A stretch of DNA of 64,000 bases, from NCBI RefSeq assembly GCF_019059575.1, contig NW_024881691.1, forward strand, positions 1-64,000, given 5' to 3'. Both the position numbers and the translations under genes were made by a program. This DNA comes from Amphibalanus amphitrite. Its lineage: Eukaryota; Arthropoda; Thecostraca; Balanomorpha; Balanidae. Below are positions 53,601 to 64,000 of the stretch, one piece after another. The notes below the pieces were generated by a model, which saw nothing but the letters and a program-made list of their open reading frames with translations, searched no databases and was not told the origin of the DNA. Within the stretch, counting starts at the first letter, position 1. Every line of letters begins with the position of its first letter.

Positions 53601-54689
53601 CCTGGAGTATTCGGTTCCCCGGTTTCGGCTGACTCACGTGCCACTGGTCGTGCAGAGGTGTGTCGGGTGGTCCGGCGGGTGTCCCCGGTCGGTGTCTGAC
53701 CCGCGCCCGGTCGTGGATCCCTCTCTGTTCCGCGGACACACAGGGCGCACACCCGACAGTCGCCGGCGGCACAGCCGCTGACGGGGCCCGGCGCGGCCGC
53801 CCCCGCAGCCCACCGGTCGCCGGCCGAGGCGCGCTCAGCACTGTCACACCCCTGAGACGGGCGCGCGAGAGACATGGCGGCTGGCGGGTCGCTGAGAGCC
53901 CCCCAAGGCTGCTGCGTACCGACGAGGACACTCTGATATCACCGACCGCCGCTGACTGTCGGCCGGCGCGGCGCAGACGGGTCTCTGAGAGAGCGGTACT
54001 CCCCGGACGTCCGCGGCGCGTCCCCTGTGCGGCAGCACTGCTGGCCGGCCGCGGCGGCGCTCCTCGTAAACAAAGGTGCTACCGGGAACTGCTAATCGGC
54101 CGGTCACTGTCACCGCTGGCTGTGCCGCCCGCCAGTCTCCGCCCTCGGCCAGACTCGGCGGGACCACTGCGACGGTCCCGGTCCAACCGAGCGGGACCCC
54201 GCGCCGGTCCCCGTCCCACAGCGCCTGTCCCCCATCCCACAGCGCCTGTCCCCTGTCCCACCGCGCCGCTCCCCGTCCCTCCGCATCTGTCCCCGTCCCA
54301 CAGCGCCTGTCCCCTGTCCCACAGCGCCTGTCCCCTGTCCCACCGCGCCTCTCCCCGTCCCACAGCGCCGGTCCCCTGTTCCACCGCGCCTGTCCCCTGT
54401 CCCACAGCGCCTGTCCCACCGCGCCGCTCCCCGTCCCACAGCGCCGGTCCCCTGTCCCACAGCGCCTGTCCCCTGTCCCACCGCGGTGGGATCACCGCGC
54501 CGATCTCCGGCGTGGTGGGTACCTAAATGCACGTGCAAACACCAACTACCAAACCATACGGTGACTGTGATAACATGTGGGGCGCCACCACCTAGCCATA
54601 CCCTACGGGAGAGAGGGAGAGACACGCACTATGCGGGAGACTGCAATAACTTGTAGGAAAACAGCATCAAGCCCATAGTTTTTTTTTTC
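53601..54689. repeat. CpG-rich island with ~21-bp minisatellite
   Basis: 53.6-54.5 kb is very GC-rich. From about 54190 to 54485 it is a degenerate minisatellite built on CCTGTCCCCTGTCCCACAGC with 18-24 bp spacing. The long frames here on both strands come from this repeat. The island could mark a promoter (for the minus-strand secreted gene or the plus-strand CNBP-like gene), but no start site was identified. Confidence 0.7.
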
Positions 54690-55690
54690 GCGATAGCTCC
54701 AAGCACGCTGGAGATGGAGAGCTGAAACTTAGCATAGCTGATCTTTGATTCAAGCTGGATCTTTTGACACCAACTGCATTTTCGGGTCAGGTCAGGTCAC
54801 TGACCTATAACGTCATAAGTGAACCTCTGCACGGTCTTTAGATGTCGCAACTTCGCAACGCCCTCAGTGTCAGAGGAGCTTTCACAAGGAGATGAAACTT
54901 TCAAGACCTAGTATCCATTAGAGATCTCACAGCTTGTATATCTCGGATTTTTCCTAAAGGTCGCATGAGGTCAGGTCAGTTACCGTGACCTCATCATTAG
55001 GTAGGTAGGTATACCTAAGTCAATGGGAAAAATGAAAACTGCTACTATGGCGCCGGCCGAACGATCTCAAACTATCTCAACCGCACGGTGACGGAATCGT
55101 GATTTCATGCACTCCTTGTAAGTTTGGACGCTTCACTTTTGCATTTTTGACCTTGCGTGACGTTAGGATGACGTCACTAGGGTCATTAGAGTTTTTCGTC
55201 AATAACTTCTGATCAAATTGAGTTAGCGAGTCGGAAAAGCCACCGATAGACTCGAGAAGACCTGCCGAATCGAATGATATGCGACATGACCTCCTTCGGC
55301 CAAGCTTGTGACCTGAGAGACTCTGACCTGACCGTAACCCGAGGCCAACACCTCAACTGACCGCACCCAGACAAAAAGTACCTATAGGTAGGTACCATTC
55401 GACGCGCTTGAGAAAGGCGAACACGATGCTGTCAGAGTCGCGGCTCTGCGACCAATTTTGCGAAGTTATTTGCCAAAAACCGAACCTTGGCACTTGGGCC
55501 ACTTGACCTGACCTCGACAGTTGACCTGAGACCTTAAAATTGGGTACTAATCGCTGCATCTTGTAACGGCGCACACGCTCGTTTTTCCGCAACGCTCTAG
55601 CTCTATCAGGGGCGAAACGGCGAGAGGGGGTCGTACCCGCCCCCCTCCCCTCGGCCGGTGCATATTTAGAAAACCAATAGGTCCGGCGGA
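54690..55690. mobile_element. TTAA-type element (copy F), ends rearranged
   Basis: The body matches copy E and extends further left (TTTTTTTTCGCGATAGCTCC near 54680). The right end stops at AAACCAATAGGTCCGGCGG and continues as an inverted copy of the same terminus (ACCTATTGGTCCGCC) instead of GGGTTAA, making a palindromic junction at about 55672-55696. The left terminus is not identified. Confidence 0.65.
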
Positions 55691-56928
55691 CCTATTGGTC
55701 CGCCGACAGCCGTGCAGCCGTGCATATCTTTTCCGTGCATATCTACTCGTATCAATAGGACAGCCGTGCATATCTTTTTCCCAGCTCCCGGGGCCGGTAG
55801 GCCAAAGAGGTAGGTGGTACCTACCTACGGACTGGGTAACCTTGAGGCTCAAGCTGAATTCTAAGTGTGCACTGTGCAGGCCTCGTTTTTTACCAAACGA
55901 ACCAGATCTATTAGTGTAGTTTAGGTATGAACCAGATTTATCGATTCACGGATGGGCTAAAACCATAAAAACCTAAACCATATAGCCTCCCTACTGGAAA
56001 TTAATATGGTAAAATTGGTTTAGTTTACATTTAGTACTACGCTTGTTGCTTTGACACAAATATCCATAATTTAGTGATTTTTCTGACATTTAACCTTAGT
56101 TCCAGAAATGGTTGAAAATGATTACTATGATGATTAATGTCACGAATAAAGTCAGTTACTCATAATTTATTATAATATATTTGTTAAAAACCTCTGAAAA
56201 CATATATGTCAATTGCATTGGTTGTCTTAGGATTAAGATATTTTACAATTATTTTTTGCTTTATGGCGGCGGTTGTTGCGCACGTTTTCCATGTGGAACG
56301 CGTGCGCGTGGGACAGTTTATTTGCGTCCGATTGGTGAGTAAGGTGTGGGCGGTAGCACAATTTTTTATTATTTTCAATTGACTGTCTAATGTCGAGACT
56401 TTCCTAGCTCTGAAATCTCATGCAGACACTCTCTTTAGCCTTAAAATCTTTGCCTATTGGATTTGTGACAAGGTAATTGCATGTGGATCGATTCATCAAG
56501 TTTGAGTTTCAAATTCTGTTTAGGTTACAATATGTTGATGGTTTTTCAAATTTTTGTTACCTTATCTTCACTCAATATACCCTGATCTACAGCTTCATTG
56601 AAACTGCAGTGGCTTTTTATTTGTCAATGTGACTTGCTTTTCGTTCATGCTTAGCTCAGGCTGAAGCTCTGCATGGGCGATGGTCATGGTATGCAAATCT
56701 TAACTTAGAAACACTTATGCTGGTGAAATCTGAATTCAGGGTGCCTGGGGCAATTGATCAAGGCTTTTTCAAAATTGACATGTTAGAGGCATTGGAAGGT
56801 AAAGAATTTCTCAATAATCACCTGACAATATGCCCTCTTGCTCTGGCACCCTGTTTTCAGATTCCACCCTTCTGCTCACTTGCAATTGCATCTGAATTTG
56901 TCATGCTTATAATTTGTACCCTTTTCAG
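55691..56928. other. 5' region of the CNBP-like gene
   Basis: AT-rich sequence. A candidate 5' UTR exon ends at 56334 (ATTG before gtgagtaagg), which would splice to the acceptor CTTTTCAG ending at 56928. Neither promoter nor start site can be fixed from sequence. A 21-bp phrase at 56566-56586 is shared with 33505-33525 in reverse. Confidence 0.4.
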
Positions 56929-56945
56929 CGATTCTTGTCAATACA

Positions 56946-59900
56946 ATGAGTGCCAGCGCTGTGGAATGCTACAGCTGTCATGAGGTGGGACACATGGCTC
57001 GTGCCTGTCCGTCAGCTGAGAAGAATGATTCAGATACCACCAAAACTGAAAAGGTATGCACAGGTCATACTATTAGCACTATTTGAATCTTTCCTTATAT
57101 TTTTCACTTGCTTGATTTGTAGATATTAGATGGTTGTTCTGAAGTAATGTATCAGTGTGTGGGTGTTGATTTTTTTTTTACAATATTTTGCACAGCATAG
57201 ATGGGCACAATTTATTCTTTAAGTGATGAAATGAGTGCTGTTATGGTTTTCAGTAACCAAATGTCACCAGCTATTGTGGCAGCTGAGGAATGTATTTTTA
57301 AGGGTTCATCTGAATACTGACTGGCTGTCCCACCCAATTGATTGAATTATTCTGAATTCTTTTAGGTTTAGTTTGTCATTACTAATGCATCAACACATGC
57401 TAGTGCCTTGTCACAGGTAGACTTGAATGAAAGAAATTATGTGAAGATAGCTTTTCCCAAGCTGATATTCCATCTTTCAGGACTGCATTTTAACCCGCGC
57501 CCTGGTGGGGTCTGTTTATAACGCGACCTGGTGGGGGGGGGGGGGCTATTTTTTGCCCCCCCTCGTATCTCCGAAACTACTGGACGGATCCGCAAAATTC
57601 AAACGGCGTTCGAAAGGCCTGTCAAATTTGTCGAGGAAAACCAAATTTCATTGACCTCGGGGTCACCGATGACGTCACAGGTCAGGTCAAAGATGAAATG
57701 TTTCACCGTTCACGGGTCTTCTAGGGAATGCGCTATAACACCGAGGAAAACGCATTTTGTCGAGAATCAGCGATAGGGCGTCAGTTGCCTAGTAGATATA
57801 TTACTATTAGAGGTCACTGACAATACCAGGTCAGGTCACAGGTCAGGTCACCAAGGGTCACAGGTCAGGTCACATGAGCCACACTTTACTAAGGTTGTGT
57901 GATGCATGTTTTATGGCCAATTTTTCATTTCCAACTCAATGGTATTGGTTATAAGACTATCAGGTACGGCTTAGGTCACTTTCTGGTGAAGTTCAGGTCA
58001 AGGTCAGGTCAAGGTCAGGCCAAAAAAGGTCAAATTTCAAAATTGATAGTTTTGCATAAAATTGGTATTGATTCGATGCAGCTCGTCACGGGGAGTCTAA
58101 TGGTGGTCTTTGTTTTGCGCTACGGGGTCTAGAATTGCTAAAAATTGAGTTTGAAAATTTGACGTCATCAATTTTGAACAGTTTTTTCGCTATAACTTCG
58201 CCAAAAAAAGAGGTATCGATCTCAAATTTGGTATGTGGATGGAAGGAGGTAAGGACTATCACATATATTCCGGTTTTTGCGAAATTCAAAAAACTTTTTG
58301 GATTTTTCGATTATTATATGCAAAAAAATTATTTTTTGATTTTTGGGGGTCAAAATCCAAAAATTTCAAAAATCCGAGATAGCAGTTTTGTAGCCCTGTT
58401 GATTCTACAGCTTTTATGTCTTTATCATTTTTCTGTATTTGCAAAGCTATAGGCCTGACAGCTCTTCCCGCGAAACCCTTTTTTGGGTCGAAAACGGCAG
58501 AACATGACGTCACTCTGACGTCATTTCCGGCCAACCTATCATAGCCTTTGGAAAAATTTTTGGTCACAATGTGTAAAATTGATGTCCGGGAGGGTACTGA
58601 AAGTTTGGTGACGATCGGCGCAGCGGTTCTGGAGATATATCAAAAAGTCTGGAGGGGGGGCAAAAAATAGCCCCCCCCCCCACCAGGGCGCGGGTTAAGG
58701 TGAATGGTAGGCAAAAGAGAGACAGATTGCATTGCAATACATTGATACTGCAGGGTTCCAACTCAACACTGTATGGCAGCAAGCTGCCAGTTATCTGAAC
58801 CCACTGAAGCAGTCTGTCTCAGCGGGTAGAGATGTGGCCATCTGTATTGGTGGCCTTATTTGGAACTGGTGTCAGTTGCAGTTATGTGTAAAATGCACAG
58901 GACATTTTTAGGTCTTTTGTTGTGAAGCTGTAACAAGGTGACTAGCTAAGAAACTTCTGTTACATTTTTTGCAGAGGAGTGGAGGAACGAGTATTGGAAG
59001 TGGCGTTTTGAAGGAATGGAGGAGCGAGTAATGAAGTTACATTTTTGAGGAGTGGTGCCCATCTATGATATTTGCTATATAGCTGTGGCTTTGCAGCTTA
59101 ATGCTTTTTTTTTACAAAATACATTATTCTCCATATTTTGATGTAGCATTTCTTACCTGTGTCTTTGTTTTTGTTGCATAGACAATGTATATTTCATTTA
59201 TATATTTTGAGAATTCATATAATTCATGATGAATTTTTATGGAACTACCTATCATTTTCCATGACATTTGAGCAAAGTGTGATGCAGCAAACAAAATGTT
59301 TCATTAACTGCAACGGGTAACACCAGGAGTTGGTAGTTGTTTGAAATTGAATACTCGGATGAATGGATAGGTATCGGCTGCAATGCTGACAGTTCTGTGT
59401 GTGCGTGTGCCAGCCGGCGGTGGTCAGCACCATAGAGTGCTACAACTGCCACGAGACGGGCCACATGGCGCGCAGCTGTCCCACGGCCGAGCACAAGCCG
59501 TCGGGACCGGCGCCGGGCGCGGCCGGACGGGGCCGAGGCCGCGGCAGGGGTGGACGCACCGTGTTCAGAGGTCAGTACACAGCACGGGTCAGACGAGTGG
59601 CTTATCACTCACAACTTGAGAACCGAGCTGGGCGGTTGGGGGTAGCTGGCGGCACTAGCGGCTTCGTAAATCGTGCTTTCGTCAAAAAGAATGCGATTCA
59701 TGTTATGTTCTCTCTGTCTGACCGTAGCAAACAGTAATCGGTTGTTCCATACTTGTACAGTGTATTAGCGTATCAGCGTTGCTGTTTTACTGGTAAAGTA
59801 GGACGTACGCTATGACCAGAGATCTTCGCCACGTCCTAGAAAACCCAAGCATGGTAATGTCTTACCATTCAATATCATCCAGACGTCCTTACAGTCCTAC

Positions 59901-61056
59901 GACAGCAGGCGCTCGCCCGCCTCAGCCGCCCGTCCCACCCAGTGCTAACCGCCCACACCTCCCTCCCGCGCTCCGCAGAGAAGTGCTACAAGTGTAACCG
60001 GATGGGCCACATGGCGCGCGACTGCACGGCCGGCGAAGACGTGTGCTACCGGTGCGACCAGCCGGGCCACATCGCGCGCGACTGCTCCAACCCGCAGGCG
60101 GAGCGGCGCGGCCGCGAGCCGCTCTGCTACAACTGTAACGGCACCGGCCACCTGGCGCGCGACTGTCCCGACTCGGACAAGACGTGCTACACGTGCGGCA
60201 AAAAGGGCCACATTAGCCGCGACTGCGAGGTCGACGACCGCATGGTGAGTGAGTGAGACCGTGGACACGGGCCTATAGCGCATTAGCGCCATATTTGGAT
60301 TGAATGCTGTTAGTTGACTGGTAAAGTCAACTTCTTACAGGGATGGTTCATTAGTGTGTGTGATGCAGGGGATCGGGAAATGTGTGTTTGTAGCCGCCGT
60401 GCTGAGTCTGACTGTGTTCTGACCGTCTGTCCGGCAGTGTTACGTGTGTGGCAAGAGCGGCCACATCTCGTCCGACTGCACTGAGGCCAGCGGCGAGGAG
60501 AAGAAGCGCATGTGCTACACGTGCAAGTCGACCGAGCACATCAGTCGCGACTGTCCCGACAACCCGGCCGCCGGCGAGGACTCCTGCCACAGGTGGGTCG
60601 CGGGCGACTCGCCGCCTGCTTCCGCTCTCCTGGTCTCTCCCTCGTCTTTCCTTTTTCTCTGCAATCCTGTCCCGCTCCAGGGTGATACTGATTCATGAGA
60701 TAAAACTTCACTCAACAATTCGTTCGCTCGCGATTGCATGTGCAGATACTTTTTTGAGAAGTGGGTAAACAATTGACTTTGCTTCGTTGGTCTTGCAGAA
60801 AGCAACTCATGAGTTATGTTAGCCTCATTGACCAAGTTTGGGTCACTTCAATTTCAAATCGGAAATGGTCTTCAGTTTGAGGTTGTGCATCCCCAATTGA
60901 TTGTCAATTTGTATATGCTAAATCAATTTAGGATCTTAATTCGGCCCTGCCCGCCACAGATGCAAGAAGACGGGTCACATTGCCCGCAACTGTATGAAGT
61001 GCTACACGTGCGGTGACTTCGGTCACATGGCGCGCGACTGCTCCCGAGACGGCTAG
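56946..61056 (+). CDS. CNBP: CNBP-like CCHC zinc-knuckle protein, ten knuckles
   Basis: Coding exons 56946-57053, 59414-59570, 59979-60244, 60438-60592 and 60960-61056 join in phase to give 260 residues. Cellular nucleic acid-binding proteins bind single-stranded G-rich DNA and mRNA and influence translation. There are ten C-x2-C-x4-H-x4-C knuckles: CYSCHEVGHMARAC, CYNCHETGHMARSC, CYKCNRMGHMARDC, CYRCDQPGHIARDC, CYNCNGTGHLARDC, CYTCGKKGHISRDC, CYVCGKSGHISSDC, CYTCKSTEHISRDC, CHRCKKTGHIARNC and CYTCGDFGHMARDC. Human CNBP has seven. An Arg-Gly stretch (GRGRGRGRGGR) follows knuckle 2, as in CNBP. The eighth has Glu for the usual Gly before His; the ninth is split by an intron. The start is ATG 56946, 17 bp inside its exon. 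The exons carrying knuckles 1 and 2 look like duplicates, and a TTAA element sits in the intron between them. AATAAA at 61616 is a likely poly(A) signal. Confidence 0.93.
57490..58698. mobile_element. TTAA-flanked TIR element (copy D) in CNBP-like intron 1
   Basis: Begins TTAACCCGCGCCCTGGTGGG and ends CCACCAGGGCGCGGGTTAA; 1,209 bp. The subterminal hairpins are G-tract, CTATTTTTTG, C-tract (left) and G-tract, CAAAAAATAG, C-tract (right). The interior carries AGGTCA arrays (57796-57870, 57994-58020) and shares phrases with copy C. Non-coding. Confidence 0.9.
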
Positions 61057-61615
61057 AGGAGGCCGGTCCGGGCCTGCGGGCCGCAGCCAGAAGCACACGG
61101 CGGGTCGGTAGCGCCGTCCACGGGGTCGGCGGCCGTCCGCGCACCGCGGCGCCGCCACACGGCTGCCCCAGAGCAGCGAGAGCAAATTCACGACCGACAA
61201 ATTGGGGAGAGAAAGACGAGGGAGACGACGCAGACGAGCCGTCCAGACGGCCGCAGTCAGTTCGGAGACGTTCGGAGAAGACGGCGCGGGTGCGGACGCG
61301 CCGCGGAGGCCCCGGCCGAGTTGGAGCGGCGAGCCGGGGCCTGTCCAGACGGGGAGACAGACGACGGGTGGCGCGCGCAGCGTGCAGCGCGGTGCGCCAG
61401 CTGCCGGCGGCTGCCGCGCGGCAGCGGCAGCTCTAATGCTTTCCTCACTTCTGTTGCGCCCCGGGCCGGCGCGGCGCCCGTCCCGGTGAGTCGGAAGGCC
61501 GCCGCCCGGGGTCGGTTTGTTCTTCACACCCTACTTTCGTGCCCCTCGTGAGGGATGCGTAGCTTGGTTTGTTCGAGCAAAATTGTGTGCCTTGTATTCG
61601 ATCATGTTTCTAAGC

Positions 61616-61621
61616 AATAAA
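61616..61621 (+). terminator. Poly(A) signal AATAAA, CNBP-like gene
   Basis: AATAAA 560 bp after the stop codon in GCAATAAATTG context, the first canonical signal downstream. Another AATAAA lies at 61942-61947. Confidence 0.6.
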
Positions 61622-62366
61622 TTGTTTGCGTCTTCGTCCTCTTTGAGGCAAGGCCGGATGCTGAGTTCGTAAGACTGCGACTGGTGTGATCCATTGGATG
61701 TTCAGTGAGGCGGTGTAATCTTGGCCTATTCACTCCACTGACAGCCGTGCGGGGTTCAGCAGGATCTCGGAAAACTGGCCAGCCCTGTGGTGGCAATGTC
61801 AAGGTTTTGCCGACGTGTTCTATGGTGCAAATTGTTTTTTTATTTATTTTCATTTTTTTGTCGATTACTTGCCTAGTTCTTTACACATATTCATGCGGTT
61901 TTCTACTCATCCATCCAAAACATGTGTGCATTTCACTTACAAATAAAAGTTCATCTAGTCCTGAATGACTAATTTGCGTATCATCCTCGTTCTATCAGCC
62001 ATCTTTTTTACGGAGCTGTCCTGGATCACTAGCTGCTCCCACGCAGTGGTGGACAGTGGTATAACCCTCGAGTGGAAACTGGAAAGGTAAGCGGACGACA
62101 CACGCCGTGGGCCAACCTCTGCCACCCATTTATAACAGTTCTGAGTCAGCTTTACCGTTTAATTTATCATGGCATCATGAGACTAGCACGTAAATCATGT
62201 GGACGCTGAGTTTCAAGGTGTATATTTATTCGAGTTGATATTGTAATACAGCACTAACAATCCGGTACATTTAAACAATTTAAAGATGGCGGTCAACATT
62301 GTCGCCGTCCAGCCGGCTTGTCGACGTGGGCCGTCAGTTTTGGCCCTCCGTGGAGCCGGCAGTGCC
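61622..62366. other. Convergent intergenic region / 3' UTRs
   Basis: Lies between the CNBP-like gene (plus) and the receptor-like gene (minus). TTTATT at 62225-62230 reads AATAAA on the minus strand, 137 bp past that gene's stop, and is its likely poly(A) signal. No other gene seen. Confidence 0.5.
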
Positions 62367-63890
62367 TCACTCCTTGAGCCACGTGCCGAGCTCGTCAGTG
62401 AGCGCGGTGATACAGGAGCGCTGCTCCCGGCAGGGCCGGTCCAGACACTCGGCCGGCGCCGCCCCGCAGCCCACCAGCCGCCGCTCGTGGCGCCACCGCA
62501 CGGCCGACGCAGAGGCTCTGGTGACGTTGGCGCCCACCAGGCGGTAGTACTGCGCCAGGCAGAACACGGTGTCGGCGCCGGGCAGCTGGACGGCCGGACA
62601 GCGGAGGCTGAGGTGCAGCAGGCCCGACTCGGAGGCGGCGCAGTGCAGCTCGAGCCGCGCCGGCCGGGCGGCAGACACCAGCAGCCGCTCGGGCAGCTCG
62701 GCGGCGCGCCGGGCCGCGCTCAGCTCGGCGGCGCCGGCCGGCGCAGTGGCCGTCAGCTGCAGGCCGTCGCCGCCGCAGCCGCCCAGCGCCGCGTACAGGG
62801 CGCGCACGTCGCTGCGGCGCACCAGGTGCAGGCCGGCGCCGGCCGAGCTCAGCACCATGCGGCCCAGGTAGGCGCCCTGCTGCGGGTCCGCCTCGATCCG
62901 CACCTGGCCAGTCACCGCCCACAGCGCCGGGCCGGCGTCCGGCGCCGCTAGCAGCTCGCGCTCCAGGTCCGCGCGCGCCACTACCCGGGTCACGGCGAAC
63001 CGTCCGCCGGCGCGGCGCGAGCCGTCCCTGACGGCGGCGGCGCCGGTGACGCCCGCGCGCACGGAGGCCCGCAGCGCGGCCAGCGCGCCGGTCGTGTTGC
63101 CGTGGCCGAGCAGCAGGTGTCCCAGCTCGGCCAGCAGGGCGGCGCCGTCGTAGGCGCGCAGCACGCTGGGCGCCGGCTGCTGCGCGCCCGTGGTCAGCCG
63201 GCGCAGCACGGCCCACTGCTCGGCCGCGCTGGCCGCGTCCGCCCCGGAGTAGATGAGCGCCGTCAGTTTGACGCGGACGGCCGCCGCGCGGGCCGCCGGC
63301 GAGGCCAGGATGTCGTCCCGCAGCGCCACCGAGTCGGTGCCGAACCACTGGGCGGCCGAGAGCCGCGAGTCCCAGCCGCCCTCCTCCAGGAAGTGGCGCA
63401 TCTCGGCGCCGGAGACGAACAGCAGGCCGACGGTGGCCGGCGGCGCCGCCAGCGCGGACACCGCGTCGGCCGCCGCCCGGATGACGGCGCCGCGGCCGGC
63501 GGCCGCCGCCGCGTCGGCCGGCCGGTACCAGACCGGCTCGGTGACGGCCGTGGCGGCGCCGTCGAACAGCGCGGCGCGGCGCAGCTCCTCGACCACGCTG
63601 CGGCCGTAGGTGGTGTCGGCCGCCACGGGCACCAGGTGCCGGACAGAGCGCTGGCGCAGCAGGCAGAGCAGCGCCGCCGCCAGCGCCGCGTCCCCCAGAC
63701 TGAGCAGCAGCGGATTGCCCGAGTCCGACTGCAGGTCACCGGCCGTGGCCGTCGGCGAGACGAGCACGGCGTCGGGCGCGTGCTGCGAGGCCCACTGCAC
63801 GGCGCGCAGCAGCTCGTCGCTGTCCGGGAACCCGATAAACAGCCGCACCCCGTCCGCGTACAGCTGCTGGACAGCAGCCAGAGTGTCGCC
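62367..63890 (-). CDS. Periplasmic-binding-protein-fold (receptor ligand-binding-like) protein, 3'-terminal exon
   Basis: About 507 codons from the acceptor CTCCGCAG (ending at 63891) to the stop at 62367; the gene continues upstream beyond the window. The first half has the type 1 periplasmic-binding fold as in class C GPCRs, guanylate cyclase receptors and bacterial amino-acid-binding proteins: DTLAAVQQLYADGVRLFIGF, VLVSPTATAGDL, then HLVPVAADTTYGRSVVEELR and TVGLLFVSGAEMRHFLEEGG. The Ser-Pro-x-Ala-Thr and Tyr-Gly-Arg-Ser positions are those of the family. The second half contains a Cys-rich end (CGAAPAECLDRPC, EQRSCI). No transmembrane segment follows, so the encoded end is probably secreted. 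GC-rich codon use and Ala/Arg runs are strong. No close family name can be given. Confidence 0.65.
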   Translation of the reverse strand, partial: GDTLAAVQQLYADGVRLFIGFPDSDELLRAVQWASQHAPDAVLVSPTATAGDLQSDSGNPLLLSLGDAALAAALLCLLRQRSVRHLVPVAADTTYGRSVVEELRRAALFDGAATAVTEPVWYRPADAAAAAGRGAVIRAAADAVSALAAPPATVGLLFVSGAEMRHFLEEGGWDSRLSAAQWFGTDSVALRDDILASPAARAAAVRVKLTALIYSGADAASAAEQWAVLRRLTTGAQQPAPSVLRAYDGAALLAELGHLLLGHGNTTGALAALRASVRAGVTGAAAVRDGSRRAGGRFAVTRVVARADLERELLAAPDAGPALWAVTGQVRIEADPQQGAYLGRMVLSSAGAGLHLVRRSDVRALYAALGGCGGDGLQLTATAPAGAAELSAARRAAELPERLLVSAARPARLELHCAASESGLLHLSLRCPAVQLPGADTVFCLAQYYRLVGANVTRASASAVRWRHERRLVGCGAAPAECLDRPCREQRSCITALTDELGTWLKE

Positions 63891-64000
63891 CTGCGGAGGG
63901 ACGAGGTTACACGAGCTCAGAGAGACACTCTGGCCAATAGACGACCCGGTGGATGCTGGGTCTGGACGCCAGCTTAAACGAGGACGACACCATTATTTAT

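Noticed and set aside
53660-54625. Long overlapping frames on both strands at 53.7-54.6 kb
   Set aside because: GC-rich minisatellite with open frames in several registers and no conserved motif.
62286-63977. Plus-strand frames of 221 and 291 residues opposite the receptor-like exon
   Set aside because: They are antisense shadows of GC-rich coding sequence; the minus strand has the fold motifs, acceptor and poly(A) signal.

Overview
This is animal nuclear DNA. It has spliced genes with GT-AG introns, non-LTR retrotransposons, TIR transposons and many micro- and minisatellites, and no bacterial operon structure. Recognisable host genes are TAF13, SRP72 and a CNBP-type zinc-knuckle gene. Long (GA)n tracts, CpG-rich unmethylated-looking islands and GC-rich codon use suggest an arthropod, most likely a crustacean. 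A barnacle-like genome would fit, but the sequence alone does not prove it.

Layout. 1-24.5 kb is GC-rich and gene-poor. It holds three phase-compatible minus-strand exons of a coiled-coil protein (1.05-3.1 kb), several minisatellites, a perfect 35-bp hairpin, a TTAA-flanked MITE and a 7.8-kb stretch bracketed by perfect TTAA-containing inverted repeats. TAF13 lies at 25.06-25.48 kb on the minus strand. A largely intact CR1-like LINE fills 27.5-32.2 kb on the minus strand; its ORF1 and ORF2 share one frame and are separated by a single TGA. At 33.8-38.9 kb is a nested stack: a tRNA-like SINE head, split by a GGGCC-ended palindromic repeat, split by a 4.9-kb hAT-like element with 15-bp TIRs and a perfect 8-bp target duplication, which itself holds a 5'-truncated LINE.

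SRP72 (seven coding exons) occupies 39.46-44.48 kb on the plus strand. A minus-strand gene at 47.8-50.6 kb encodes an unrecognised secreted, helix-rich protein whose layout recalls long-chain four-helix cytokines; this is the most interesting host gene here. A CNBP-like gene with ten CCHC knuckles occupies 56.95-61.06 kb on the plus strand. The 3'-terminal exon of a periplasmic-binding-protein-fold receptor-like gene runs off the right edge (62.37-63.89 kb, minus strand).

Introns and spacers are littered with TTAA-flanked TIR elements of at least three related subfamilies (piggyBac-like by target site). They have G-tract/C-tract hairpins just inside their ends and arrays of AGGTCA half-sites. 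The host genes look unrelated in function (transcription initiation, protein targeting, RNA binding, secreted signalling), so no operon or pathway is implied. The shared theme is repeat invasion of introns.
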